Below, piece by piece: positions 16,680-24,471 of a stretch of 36,195 nucleotides of DNA. The notes beneath the pieces were generated by a model, which was given only the letters and a program-made list of their open reading frames with translations, ran no database searches and was not told the origin of the DNA. Location: contig JAKSLC010000010.1 in assembly GCA_024401415.1 (NCBI GenBank), forward strand, positions 1 through 36,195. Reading direction: 5' to 3'. This stretch comes from Bacteroidales bacterium (GTDB lineage: Bacteria; Bacteroidota; Bacteroidia; Bacteroidales; Marinilabiliaceae). Every line of letters begins with the position of its first letter. Position 1 is the stretch's first letter. The position numbers were made by a program, and so were the translations under genes.

Positions 16680-18356
16680 ATGTTTGATGCACATAAAATT
16701 GTTTGTTGGTTAGTTAGCGTGGTTAGCTGCGCCTTGTGGAGTTGCGATGCTCCACAAGGCGTTACTTCTATTGCGGCCAATGATTATCTTTCTCAAGTAT
16801 GGGTGGCTGATAATGGCGATGGTAGTTTTCATAACCCTGTACTTTATGCAGATTATTCTGATCCCGATGTCTGTCGTGTAGGTGATGATTATTATATGAC
16901 AGCCTCTAGTTTCAATTGTATTCCTGGTTTGCCTATTCTTCACTCTAAAGATTTGGTAAATTGGGAGATTATAAATTATGCAGTTGAACGACTGGAACCT
17001 GCGGAGCAGTTTGATTTGGCTTCTCATGGTAATGGAATATGGGCTCCATCTATCCGTTTTCATAATGGCGAGTTTTTTATCTACTGGGGGGACCCTGATA
17101 ATGGTATCTATATGGTAAAAACTAATGATCCTCGCTCTAGATGGTCAACTCCAGTTTTGGTCCATAAGTCTAGAGGTATCATTGACACCTGTCCATTGTG
17201 GGATGAGGATGGTAGAGCCTGGATAGGTCATGGGTATGCAGGTTCTCGTGCTGGTCTTAAGAGTATATTAGGCCTTATAGAGAGGACTCCAGATGGTACT
17301 TCTACGATAGGAGAAGATAGGGTAATATATGATGGGCATATAGACAATGTTACTATAGAAGGGGTCAAGTTGTACAAGCGCGATGGAATGTATTATATTC
17401 TCTGTCCGGCAGGTGGTGTACCCACAGGTTATCAGTTAGCTATGCGTTCAAATTCCATTGATGGGCCATACGAATGGAAGATTGTTATGGCTCAAGGGAA
17501 TAGTAATATTAATGGTCCTCATCAAGGAGGTTGGGTCGATACCCCTGATGGAAGCGAGCATTGGTTCCTTCATTTTCAAGATCTCGAGGCTTATGGTAGA
17601 GTTGTGCATCTCAATCCTGTAAAATGGGTTGATGGTTGGCCTGTTATGGGTGTTAATGTCAATGATAATTACTGTGGAGAGCCGGTCGAGTCTTATCGTA
17701 AACCATCTCTTCCTTCTCAATCTATTCACACTCCTATAGAGTCTGATTATTTCAATACTACTAAGTTGGGTCTCCAGTGGCAATGGCATGCTAATAGCAA
17801 TGCTTTGTGGTATTTCTGCGATGCTGCTAATAGTCGTCTTCGCCTCTATTCTGCTCCTGTCGTTGAGGGGTATCATAATCTTTGGGATGTTCAGAATCTT
17901 TTGCTTCAAAAGTTCCCTGCTCCTGAGTTTACAGCTACTGCTAAGGTGTCTTTTTCCCCTACTGAAAAATATCTGGGTGAGCGTTGTGGTTTAGTCGTTA
18001 TGGGTCTCGATTATGCAGGACTAATGCTTGAAAATACAGCTGATGGTATAGTCCTGACTCAAAATACATGTCTTGATGCCCAGCGTAAGTCTCCTGAGTC
18101 GGTTCAGTCTCTCTTCGGTAAGGTCGAGAAGAATCAATCACTATATCTTAGAGTTCATGTTCGTAAGGTGGGTATAGATGCTGTTTGCTCGTTCTCTGTC
18201 AGCCTCAATGGTGAAGCGTACCAATCTCTAGGTGCAGATTTCGTCGCTAAACCTGGTAAGTGGATAGGTGCAAAGGTCGGTATGTTTGTTACTCGCGATG
18301 TCAAGTCAAATGATGGCGGTTGGCTAGATGTCGATGAGTTTGTTATTTCAAAGTAA
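16680..18356 (+). CDS. Glycoside hydrolase family 43 lipoprotein (arabinofuranosidase/xylosidase/galactosidase type)
   Basis: The 558-residue product has a lipoprotein signal (WSC, cysteine near residue 22). A five-bladed beta-propeller GH43 domain follows. General base D61 is seen in YSDPDVC, the pKa-modulating D169 in IDTCPLWDEDG, and the catalytic acid E227 in TIEGVKLYK. All three inverting-mechanism residues are present, so activity is expected. Residues from about 345 form a concanavalin-like C-terminal module (DYFNTTKLGLQWQWHANS), as in larger GH43 enzymes such as subfamily 12. The substrate is probably arabinose or galactose side chains of pectin, judging from the PL1, GH53 and GH2 neighbours; the exact linkage cannot be read. 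The last codons contain the -33 box of the next gene's promoter. Confidence 0.88.
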   Translation: MFDAHKIVCWLVSVVSCALWSCDAPQGVTSIAANDYLSQVWVADNGDGSFHNPVLYADYSDPDVCRVGDDYYMTASSFNCIPGLPILHSKDLVNWEIINYAVERLEPAEQFDLASHGNGIWAPSIRFHNGEFFIYWGDPDNGIYMVKTNDPRSRWSTPVLVHKSRGIIDTCPLWDEDGRAWIGHGYAGSRAGLKSILGLIERTPDGTSTIGEDRVIYDGHIDNVTIEGVKLYKRDGMYYILCPAGGVPTGYQLAMRSNSIDGPYEWKIVMAQGNSNINGPHQGGWVDTPDGSEHWFLHFQDLEAYGRVVHLNPVKWVDGWPVMGVNVNDNYCGEPVESYRKPSLPSQSIHTPIESDYFNTTKLGLQWQWHANSNALWYFCDAANSRLRLYSAPVVEGYHNLWDVQNLLLQKFPAPEFTATAKVSFSPTEKYLGERCGLVVMGLDYAGLMLENTADGIVLTQNTCLDAQRKSPESVQSLFGKVEKNQSLYLRVHVRKVGIDAVCSFSVSLNGEAYQSLGADFVAKPGKWIGAKVGMFVTRDVKSNDGGWLDVDEFVISK

Positions 18357-18370
18357 CATTTTTATATTTG
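18339..18370 (+). promoter_or_regulatory. Internal promoter for the GH53-GH2 pair
   Basis: TTTG at 18339-18342 (inside the 3' end of the GH43 gene) and TATATTTG at 18363-18370 are 20 bp apart, a full match to the Bacteroidota consensus. ATG 18393 follows about 20 nt later. It would allow the last two genes to be expressed apart from the first two. Confidence 0.6.
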
Positions 18371-18392
18371 TACATGAATAAGTTTGATAACA

Positions 18393-19493
18393 ATGAAGTT
18401 CGGATATATAACTATTTTGCTCGCATCTTGTATTCTCGCTTTCTCATCTTGCTCTGAAGATAAAGACGCTAAGGAACCTGATAATAATTCTGGTAATGCC
18501 GAGGAGTTTCCTCCTGTAAATGCCGATGGTAAGGCTTATGGCGCCGATATTAGCTGGATTACAGCTCAAGAGTCTAAGAACGTTAAGTTCTACAACGAGA
18601 AGGGTATCGCTACTGATATGTTCGATCTCATAAAGGAGATGGGTGGAAATTCAGTGCGTTTCCGTGTATGGGTTAATCCAAGTAAGGATCTTTATAGCGG
18701 TTTTTGCGATAAGCAGGATGTTTTGGCTAAGGCAAAACGAGCTAAGGCAGCGGGGCTCCGTATCATGATTGATTTCCATTATTCCGATTCTTGGGCAGAT
18801 CCTTCTAAACAGAATAAACCTGCTGCTTGGAAGAACATGAATGTAGATCAGCTTACTCAGGCTGTCGCAGATCATACTACTGATGTATTGTCTACTTTAA
18901 AGCAGGCTGATATTGATGTAGAGTGGGTTCAGATTGGCAATGAGACTCGCGATGGTATGCTTTGGGAAGAGGGTAGATGCTCAAAGAATCCTAAGAATTA
19001 TGCTGCATTTACTAAGGCTGGTGCGGAAGCAGCTAAGTCTGTTTATCCTGATGTAAAGGTTATAGTTCATATTGATAATGGTTGGGCATACTGGACTCCA
19101 GAGTGGATTGTAGATCAGCTAAAGGCTCAGAATGTGCATAGTTGCTATGATGTCATTGGTATATCGTATTATCCAAGTTCAATGCTTACAGAGGAAAGTG
19201 CAAAAAAGGATTTCAATATAAATTCTTGGGAGGATGGTAATAAAACGATAGCTGCTAATGTCTCAAAATGGATAAAGAAGTATAATAAGAAGGTTATGGT
19301 AGTTGAGTTCGGTTACATGAATTCCAAATTAGCAGAAGCTCAGTCTATCATGACGGATCTTATATCACGTACCAAGGATATAGATGATTTTGAAGGTATT
19401 CTTATGTGGGAGCCTCAGTCGTACAATGGTTGGGCAGGATATGGTTTAGGCCTCTTTACGTCAAGTGGTAAGCCTGGTGTTGTTTTCAAGTGA
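18393..19493 (+). CDS. Arabinogalactan endo-beta-1,4-galactanase (GH53), surface lipoprotein
   Basis: GH53 enzymes hydrolyse internal beta-1,4-galactosidic bonds of type I (arabino)galactan side chains. This 366-residue protein has a lipoprotein signal ending FSSC followed by SEDKDAKE, an acidic export signal. The (beta/alpha)8 barrel begins at YGADISWITAQE. The catalytic acid/base is E184 in QIGNETRDG and the nucleophile E305 in VVEFGY; further family marks are SVRFRVWVNP and DFHYSDSWADP. Length is normal for a catalytic domain without extra modules. ATG 18393 is preferred over TTG 18384 because it starts the signal peptide directly and lies after the promoter. The stop is 6 bp before the GH2-like gene, so the two are cotranscribed. 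Confidence 0.93.
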   Translation: MKFGYITILLASCILAFSSCSEDKDAKEPDNNSGNAEEFPPVNADGKAYGADISWITAQESKNVKFYNEKGIATDMFDLIKEMGGNSVRFRVWVNPSKDLYSGFCDKQDVLAKAKRAKAAGLRIMIDFHYSDSWADPSKQNKPAAWKNMNVDQLTQAVADHTTDVLSTLKQADIDVEWVQIGNETRDGMLWEEGRCSKNPKNYAAFTKAGAEAAKSVYPDVKVIVHIDNGWAYWTPEWIVDQLKAQNVHSCYDVIGISYYPSSMLTEESAKKDFNINSWEDGNKTIAANVSKWIKKYNKKVMVVEFGYMNSKLAEAQSIMTDLISRTKDIDDFEGILMWEPQSYNGWAGYGLGLFTSSGKPGVVFK

Positions 19494-19499
19494 TTTTGG

Positions 19500-21596
19500 A
19501 TGAATAGGTTAATTGTGTCGCTTTGTAGCGCTTTGTTATTTACGGCTTGCGCTACAGATGATAATTATACTACAGAAGTGCTGTTCGACAACGGATGGCA
19601 CTTTGTTCGTATAGATGACACACTCTCTGAGTCCGATTCTCTCTCATATATATCAGGTGTTATCCCTGTAGAAGCTGATACTGTAGTCTTGCCTCATACT
19701 CCCCGTATTGAACCATTGTTTGTCAATGATCAGTGGCAAGGAACGTGTTTCTATTTTAAACGTTTCCAAGTTTCAAAAGAGGACATTTCTCTACGTCTGT
19801 CTCTTCGTTTCGATGGTGCCATGAATGCCGCCGATATTTGGATAAATGGTAAGCATGCTTCTTCTCATCTTGGTGGGTATCTGCCTTTCGAGGTGCCGCT
19901 TAATGAATATATTAACGAAGGAGAGAATGTAATAGTTGTCTGTCTGGATAATCGTGATAATACAACTACTGGTCCTACACCATTGGCTATACTTGACTTT
20001 AATACGTATGGAGGCCTATATCGGCACGTATGGTTATTGAAGAATGATAGACTTATGTTAACCCGCAGTACGGAAGGCTATTCTGATGCTGGGGTCGTCT
20101 TTCGTACCCTCAACATAAATGACGATTTCGCCAATGTTTTTGTTCAGACAGATGTGCGTAATATTTCCTCGTCAGATAGAAATATGCTTCTTGATATAGA
20201 TTTTATTGACGAAGATGGTGTTATTGTGTCTCAATGCCAGATAGATACCATAATTCCTGCTGGTCAACGTGCTACATTGGCTAGGGTAGTGGAAATTGAT
20301 GATGTTCAGTTATGGTCGCCTCAATGGCCTAATCTATATACACTAAAGATCTCTGTTCGAGAGGGGGAAGAATTGCTTGATGTATATTGCAAAAAAGTTG
20401 GTATTAGAACACTGTCACTTCTAGATGACAAGCTGTATGTCAATGGGAAATCGCTTTTCTTGCGTGGCTGTAATAGACATCAAGAGTATCCATATATAGG
20501 TTATGCTTTGTCGGATCGTGCTCAATGGCGAGATGCATGGAATATCAAGAGAGCAGGGTTTGATTTTGTTCGTTGTTCTCACTATCCACCCTCAGAAGCC
20601 TTCCTTGAAGCGTGTGATGCCTATGGTATAATGGTGTTGGATGCTATATTGGGATGGCAATATTTCGGTGATAAGTCTTTTGAGGCGCATGCTCTTCAGT
20701 CTGCGAAGGATCTTATTCGTAGAGATCGTAATCATCCGTCTATCTTGGCGTGGGAATTGTCTGTCGATGGTGCTTATATGCCAAAATCATTCATTAATGC
20801 GATAGCCCCAATTCGCGATCGAGAAGCTCCGTCAACTTATACTGCTGGTTCATCTAAATATGGATACGATATATTTCTGGAATCAGACATTTATAATGTA
20901 GCCGATACACTAAAGCCTCATATTGTATCCAAATATGGAGATATAATACGCCAGCCTCGTGAGAGTGAGCACGACTTGCTACTCAATCAGGTTGATGCTG
21001 TTAGTGATTTACATGAGAGCATAATGATGGATTCAAAAGCTTTTGCAGATGCGTATTACACTATGTATGATTACAACCGTGGATATGCAATAGATCATGA
21101 GTATTCTGGAGTGTCAGATATATTCCGTCTGCCTAAATATATATATTACCATTTTGCAACATTCAGAGCTGCAGAAGGGGAGAAGTTCTCTTACCCGTTC
21201 ACTCATGTTGTTCATGATAACGGTACTAATGCCCGCGTATTTACTAATTCTAATTCGGTATCTGATATTTCCTTGTTTCCTGTAGATAGTATTGCTTCGG
21301 TAAAAGTATACCCCTTGGAAGATGGACCTATTATGCCGTCTCTGCAAGAATTCAAGGACATCCTTATTTATCATGCAGAATTGACAGACTCTTTGGGGCA
21401 TCATGTTCCGAATTCAAATTCTATGGTTCAATGGAACGTTTCGGGTAGTGCGTACATTGTCTCCCCTGACTTAGGTTTAGTCCAAACAGTAACTGAATCT
21501 ACAATGGGAGGTATATCTTCTGTTGTTATTGAGAAATATGGTGATTTTACTATAAAAGCAGAATGTGTAGATAATGAGCAAGTTAGCGATTATTAA
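19500..21596 (+). CDS. GH2-family beta-galactosidase-like lipoprotein lacking both catalytic glutamates
   Basis: This 698-residue protein has a lipoprotein signal (FTAC), the GH2 sugar-binding domain (WQGTCFYFKRF, DIWINGKHASSHLGGY), an Ig-like domain and the TIM barrel (FLRGCNRHQEYP, FDFVRCSHYPPSEAFLEACD, RRDRNHPSILAWE). Relatives carry the acid/base Glu in a WE-x-x-LNES-x-MP context; here it reads WELSVDGAYMP, with D423-G424 in place of N-E. The nucleophile Glu of the (S/A)-E-Y-G-D motif is replaced by K478 in IVSKYGDI. Flanking residues such as DYNRGYA and DIFRLPKY remain well conserved, so the fold appears intact but hydrolysis is unlikely. It may bind galactan or be an enzyme losing function. 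It lies 6 bp after GH53. Confidence 0.88.
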   Translation: MNRLIVSLCSALLFTACATDDNYTTEVLFDNGWHFVRIDDTLSESDSLSYISGVIPVEADTVVLPHTPRIEPLFVNDQWQGTCFYFKRFQVSKEDISLRLSLRFDGAMNAADIWINGKHASSHLGGYLPFEVPLNEYINEGENVIVVCLDNRDNTTTGPTPLAILDFNTYGGLYRHVWLLKNDRLMLTRSTEGYSDAGVVFRTLNINDDFANVFVQTDVRNISSSDRNMLLDIDFIDEDGVIVSQCQIDTIIPAGQRATLARVVEIDDVQLWSPQWPNLYTLKISVREGEELLDVYCKKVGIRTLSLLDDKLYVNGKSLFLRGCNRHQEYPYIGYALSDRAQWRDAWNIKRAGFDFVRCSHYPPSEAFLEACDAYGIMVLDAILGWQYFGDKSFEAHALQSAKDLIRRDRNHPSILAWELSVDGAYMPKSFINAIAPIRDREAPSTYTAGSSKYGYDIFLESDIYNVADTLKPHIVSKYGDIIRQPRESEHDLLLNQVDAVSDLHESIMMDSKAFADAYYTMYDYNRGYAIDHEYSGVSDIFRLPKYIYYHFATFRAAEGEKFSYPFTHVVHDNGTNARVFTNSNSVSDISLFPVDSIASVKVYPLEDGPIMPSLQEFKDILIYHAELTDSLGHHVPNSNSMVQWNVSGSAYIVSPDLGLVQTVTESTMGGISSVVIEKYGDFTIKAECVDNEQVSDY

Positions 21597-21639
21597 GCTA
21601 TAAAACGCTAACAGATGTGAATTTTATTCTCGATTTGGC

Positions 21640-21670
21640 TTGGAATTGTAAATTAATCAGCATATCTTTG
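21640..21670 (+). promoter_or_regulatory. Promoter of the tRNA-Trp gene
   Basis: TTGG at 21640-21643 and TATCTTTG at 21663-21670 are separated by 19 bp, fitting the Bacteroidota consensus. The tRNA begins 20 bp after the -7 box. Confidence 0.65.
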
Positions 21671-21689
21671 CACCGTCAAAATGAGACAT

Positions 21690-21762
21690 ACGGGTGTAGC
21701 TCAGTTGGTAGAGCACTGGTCTCCAAAACCAGGTGTCGGGAGTTCGAGTCTCTCCTCCCGTG
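21690..21762 (+). tRNA. tRNA-Trp (anticodon CCA)
   Basis: The 73-nt sequence folds as a cloverleaf: D stem GCTC/GAGC with loop AGTTGGTA, anticodon stem CTGGT/ACCAG with loop CTCCAAA (anticodon CCA), variable loop GTGTC, T arm with TTCGAGT loop, and discriminator G73 as expected for tRNA-Trp. The 3' CCA is not encoded. The acceptor stem (21690-21696 with 21755-21761) pairs except for a T-T opposition at the sixth pair, a small oddity. A promoter precedes and a strong terminator follows immediately. Confidence 0.95.
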
Positions 21763-21767
21763 CAAAG

Positions 21768-21793
21768 AAGGATGCATATTGCATCCTTTTTTT
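21768..21793 (+). terminator. Rho-independent terminator of tRNA-Trp
   Basis: A perfect 9-bp stem AAGGATGCA/TGCATCCTT (21768-21776 with 21780-21788) with a 3-nt loop is followed by a T run to 21793. Confidence 0.88.
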
Positions 21794-21846
21794 GTTTTCT
21801 ATATTTCCCATGAAAGTATAATAAAATGAAGCTGTGTCGGAATCTG

Positions 21847-21912
21847 GGATAGACTCGGGCTATACTCGGGGAAGACTCGGGGAGCACCTTATGTACACTC
21901 GGAGAGCACTCG
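21847..21912. repeat. Six-unit 11-bp tandem repeat array, inverted relative to the one at 2132
   Basis: On the - strand the units from 21912 down are CGAGTGCTCTC, CGAGTGTACAT, AAGGTGCTCCC, CGAGTCTTCCC, CGAGTATAGCC and CGAGTCTATCC. Five of six keep CGAGT, and the diverged third unit keeps the exact 11-bp register. The consensus CGAGTGCTCCC is that of the array at 2132-2175. It lies between the tRNA-Trp terminator and the YARHG lipoprotein gene. Function unknown. Confidence 0.9.
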
Positions 21913-21992
21913 GCTTGGTCGCAATTTTTTTATTATATGGGAACAGTGAGCTCATAAATATGGCATCTTATAGAATGATATTTATTAAGTGA

Positions 21993-23159
21993 ATGGATAT
22001 GAAAAGACTATTAGAACTTGCAATAATATTGCTATCAGTGCAATCTGCATGTTGTCAGAAAGCTAAACGTGACACTGTGATTCATACGACACTATCACGA
22101 GATACTACGATGATTTTTTACTCAGTAATTGATGGTAGCGAGATTTGTACTTTCAATCACCATCGTGGAATACGATATCACGAAAATGATTTCTACTATT
22201 CTCAGTTTAATGGGAAAGAGTTGGATAGTACGTGTGTGGTCATGTCAACTCCTGTGATATATGATGGTAAAGTCTTTTTTAAGAATGGGGGAGAATATGA
22301 AGAATCATATTATCACGCTACTAAAGCGGTAAATATAGATGGAAGAGGCTTGATAAAGTATTACAATGCTGATTATTATTCCCAATCATTTATCCCTATT
22401 GCATATAGAACGGATAGTCTAAATCTTTTTTTAGTTAATCCTGGGACGAATGAATCTACGCTATTTTACCATCTTGATATGCACGAAATGGATGCAAAAG
22501 AAAATCTAGAATTTTCAGATGTAGATGTTTGGTTTGTCACTTCATTTCGCTGCTTGGCAAGCACTTCAACGCCGGACCCTAATAGTGATAGGAACATAAT
22601 GCGTCTTGACTCTAACGGAAAATGGGCAAGGCCACATGGCGAAATAAGCTATATTGTATGTTGTAACGAAGAATACTTCAAACACTGGGATCATTTTTTT
22701 GCTAAGTTATATTCAATCAATAACATGACTTTAGTATCTAAGGTTCTTTCTATGGATAGTTATCCTAGTTATGTCGGTATGAATATCTCCAACGGAGAAT
22801 TACAGTATCACTATATACAATCTAGTCTCAATAATAGAGTCAAGGTAATTGTTCCATATATTTTCATACCCCAACTTGATATCCAGATGTACAGAGCGTA
22901 TACAGATGAAATTCTGACAGAAAAGGATATTGAAGGGTTTGGAAAGTATGAGTTGGGCATTCTTCGCAATTTGCTTTTTGCCAAGCACAACTATGCCTTC
23001 AAATCGGAGTTCTATCAAGCTTATTTCAATATGTATGATTTTTATGGGAAATTTAATATTGGACACCCGCGAGAAAGTAATGTCGACAACAAGCTGACAG
23101 CTGCAGACAAAGCTAATATTGCGCTGATACGAGCAGCCGAGAAAAAGCTGGCGAAGTGA
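21993..23159 (+). CDS. Secreted lipoprotein with a C-terminal YARHG domain
   Basis: This 388-residue protein has a lipoprotein-type signal (SVQSAC, cysteine near residue 20). The middle (about 30-300) is unrecognised; it is beta-rich and aromatic. The C-terminal ~90 residues contain LTEKDIEGFGKYELGILRN followed by LFAKHNYAFKSEFYQAYF and, after a linker, NKLTAADKANIALIRAAE. This fits the YARHG domain, an extracellular module of unknown function named for a Y-A-R-H-G-like motif (here F-A-K-H-N). Start could be ATG 21993 or 21999; the latter gives a more compact signal peptide. It heads an AT-rich accessory stretch after tRNA-Trp. The same frame stays open after its stop, in the decayed gene that follows. 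Confidence 0.72.
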   Translation: MDMKRLLELAIILLSVQSACCQKAKRDTVIHTTLSRDTTMIFYSVIDGSEICTFNHHRGIRYHENDFYYSQFNGKELDSTCVVMSTPVIYDGKVFFKNGGEYEESYYHATKAVNIDGRGLIKYYNADYYSQSFIPIAYRTDSLNLFLVNPGTNESTLFYHLDMHEMDAKENLEFSDVDVWFVTSFRCLASTSTPDPNSDRNIMRLDSNGKWARPHGEISYIVCCNEEYFKHWDHFFAKLYSINNMTLVSKVLSMDSYPSYVGMNISNGELQYHYIQSSLNNRVKVIVPYIFIPQLDIQMYRAYTDEILTEKDIEGFGKYELGILRNLLFAKHNYAFKSEFYQAYFNMYDFYGKFNIGHPRESNVDNKLTAADKANIALIRAAEKKLAK

Positions 23160-23611
23160 GGATTGGTGATTATTGACGAGAGTGTAAACGCTGGTGATGT
23201 CATCGCAATGCCAGCCTTCTTATTCGCTTGGATGTGCAATGAGTATAAGAATTAAAAAATAACGGACTATTTAGGAGATGCTATGCCAGTCGCATCGTTG
23301 TTTGTAGCTGTAGGTGAATTTTACAAAGCTGTCTCGATTTGTAATGCTTTGGTGTTAGGTGCCTCAATAGCAAATTTGGCGGATGTGAAAACCTGGATAG
23401 AGAATAAATTAGGTCCAGAAGTAGCGGCATCATGGCATTTGTTATCTTGTATATACCCTGTTCAAATACAGCATTTTACGCATTAAAAGATCCTCGGAAA
23501 GCATATGAGGCAATTGACGCGCTTATTATGGCATGGGATATATATGCTTTATCAAATGATATAGATAACTGCTATGAAGAAAAGCAGAGGAAAGCATGGT
23601 TGCTGTTTTGA
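23160..23611 (+). pseudogene. Decayed gene fragments: interrupted hydrophobic-helical protein
   Basis: Three coding-like pieces follow each other. In one frame, 23160-23255 reads IIDESVNAGDVIAMPAFLFA and ends at TAA. The same frame resumes as KITDYLGDAMPVASLFVAVG (23256 on; ATG 23283) and runs to 23486. Around 23432 a second frame (ATG 23432 to 23611, 59 residues) takes over with FVILYIPCSNTAFYALKDPR and an acidic helical tail. Joined by one frameshift and one stop readthrough, they would make a protein of roughly 140-150 residues with two hydrophobic segments. I do not recognise the family. Alternatively 23283-23486 and 23432-23611 could be two small overlapping genes. The next gene starts 13 bp after this stop. 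Confidence 0.5.
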
Positions 23612-23623
23612 AAGAACAAAAAA

Positions 23624-24205
23624 ATGGATAATAAAAGTGGATTAAGAGGAAGAGGCAATGCCGGTTTCGGAATACCATTTCTTATAGTGATAATCTTTGG
23701 AAGTTACCTTCTGTCCTATTCTCACGTTGGAGACGATGTTGAAGATTTTGGTAACTTTTACCAGGGGAAAGTGTCGTATATCTCAAGAAATTATTTCTGC
23801 ATAGAAACGTTAGATCTGCGATTCTATTTACATGGGTTTTCTGACCGAGAAATCGATATGACTATTGCAAAGTTGCGCAAAGAGTGCGAAATCTGTTTCT
23901 ATGCTACAGAATCTTATAAGAGACGAAGCAAAGTTTTGCAAATAGGCATAGGCGAAGGTGTTTTAATTCCATATTGTTGGTGGAGACAAAATTTAGTGGC
24001 TATAATTTTTGTCTGTTCCGGTCTTATACTGATTCCTATATCATTGCGAGAACGAAAAAGAATAATACGTAAATATGGTGCCTCAGAAGACCCTAGCATG
24101 TTGTGCCAAATCGTCACAATGTTCAGGCGTTATCAAAGACCATTTATTGATGACGAACGGACAGCAGACAAGTCCGTGAACGAACAAAAGGCAACAAAGA
24201 AATGA
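23624..24205 (+). CDS. Two-TM hypothetical membrane protein
   Basis: This 193-residue protein is not assigned to a family. It has a hydrophobic helix near residues 16-33 (IPFLIVIIFGSYLLSYS), a probable periplasmic domain of about 90 residues beginning DDVEDFGNFYQGKVSYIS, and a second helix at about 127-145 (LVAIIFVCSGLILIPIS). A basic cytoplasmic tail rich in K and R follows. Similar layouts occur in uncharacterised membrane proteins and in immunity-type proteins, but nothing here decides. It starts 13 bp after the decayed gene and overlaps the next gene by 4 bp (ATGA), indicating translational coupling. Confidence 0.65.
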   Translation: MDNKSGLRGRGNAGFGIPFLIVIIFGSYLLSYSHVGDDVEDFGNFYQGKVSYISRNYFCIETLDLRFYLHGFSDREIDMTIAKLRKECEICFYATESYKRRSKVLQIGIGEGVLIPYCWWRQNLVAIIFVCSGLILIPISLRERKRIIRKYGASEDPSMLCQIVTMFRRYQRPFIDDERTADKSVNEQKATKK

Positions 24206-24471
24206 ATCGCATAATACACATATTGCTTTTATTCCTGCTTGCGCAAGCCACAGTGTTTGCGCAGGTGGATAGCACAGCCTATGTCCAAGCACAGGCTGAC
24301 AGCATTATTGTGGACAACACCATCAAGGAGACCATCAAGCTGGATGACGTCTCCTTCGAGACCATCGTCCATAAGGATGGCAAATACTACGCCATAGTCA
24401 AGACCGATGCTGGCGAGATAGAGAAGGTAGACATATGTTATTTGGTTTGTATTTATACAACTGTAAAATAG
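24202..24471 (+). CDS. Short exported protein, probably 3'-truncated
   Basis: The 89-residue product has a clear signal peptide (IIHILLLFLLAQATVFAQ) and a small soluble part containing IKLDDVSFETIVHKDGKYYA. Codons up to about 24434 are visibly richer in G and C, especially at third positions, than the genes on either side. After GEIEKVD the composition drops and the last residues (ICYLVCIYTTVK) look like read-through into non-coding DNA. I infer that the original 3' end was lost by a rearrangement near 24436. It overlaps the upstream membrane protein gene by 4 bp (ATGA). Function unknown. Confidence 0.5.
   Translation: MNRIIHILLLFLLAQATVFAQVDSTAYVQAQADSIIVDNTIKETIKLDDVSFETIVHKDGKYYAIVKTDAGEIEKVDICYLVCIYTTVK

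Noticed and set aside
21582-21612. GTTAGCG/CGCTAAC inverted repeat at the GH2 stop as a terminator
   Set aside because: Only 7 bp with a 17-nt loop and no T run.
21690-21992. Direct-repeat attachment site at tRNA-Trp
   Set aside because: I found no second copy of the tRNA 3' end downstream within the window and no integrase gene.
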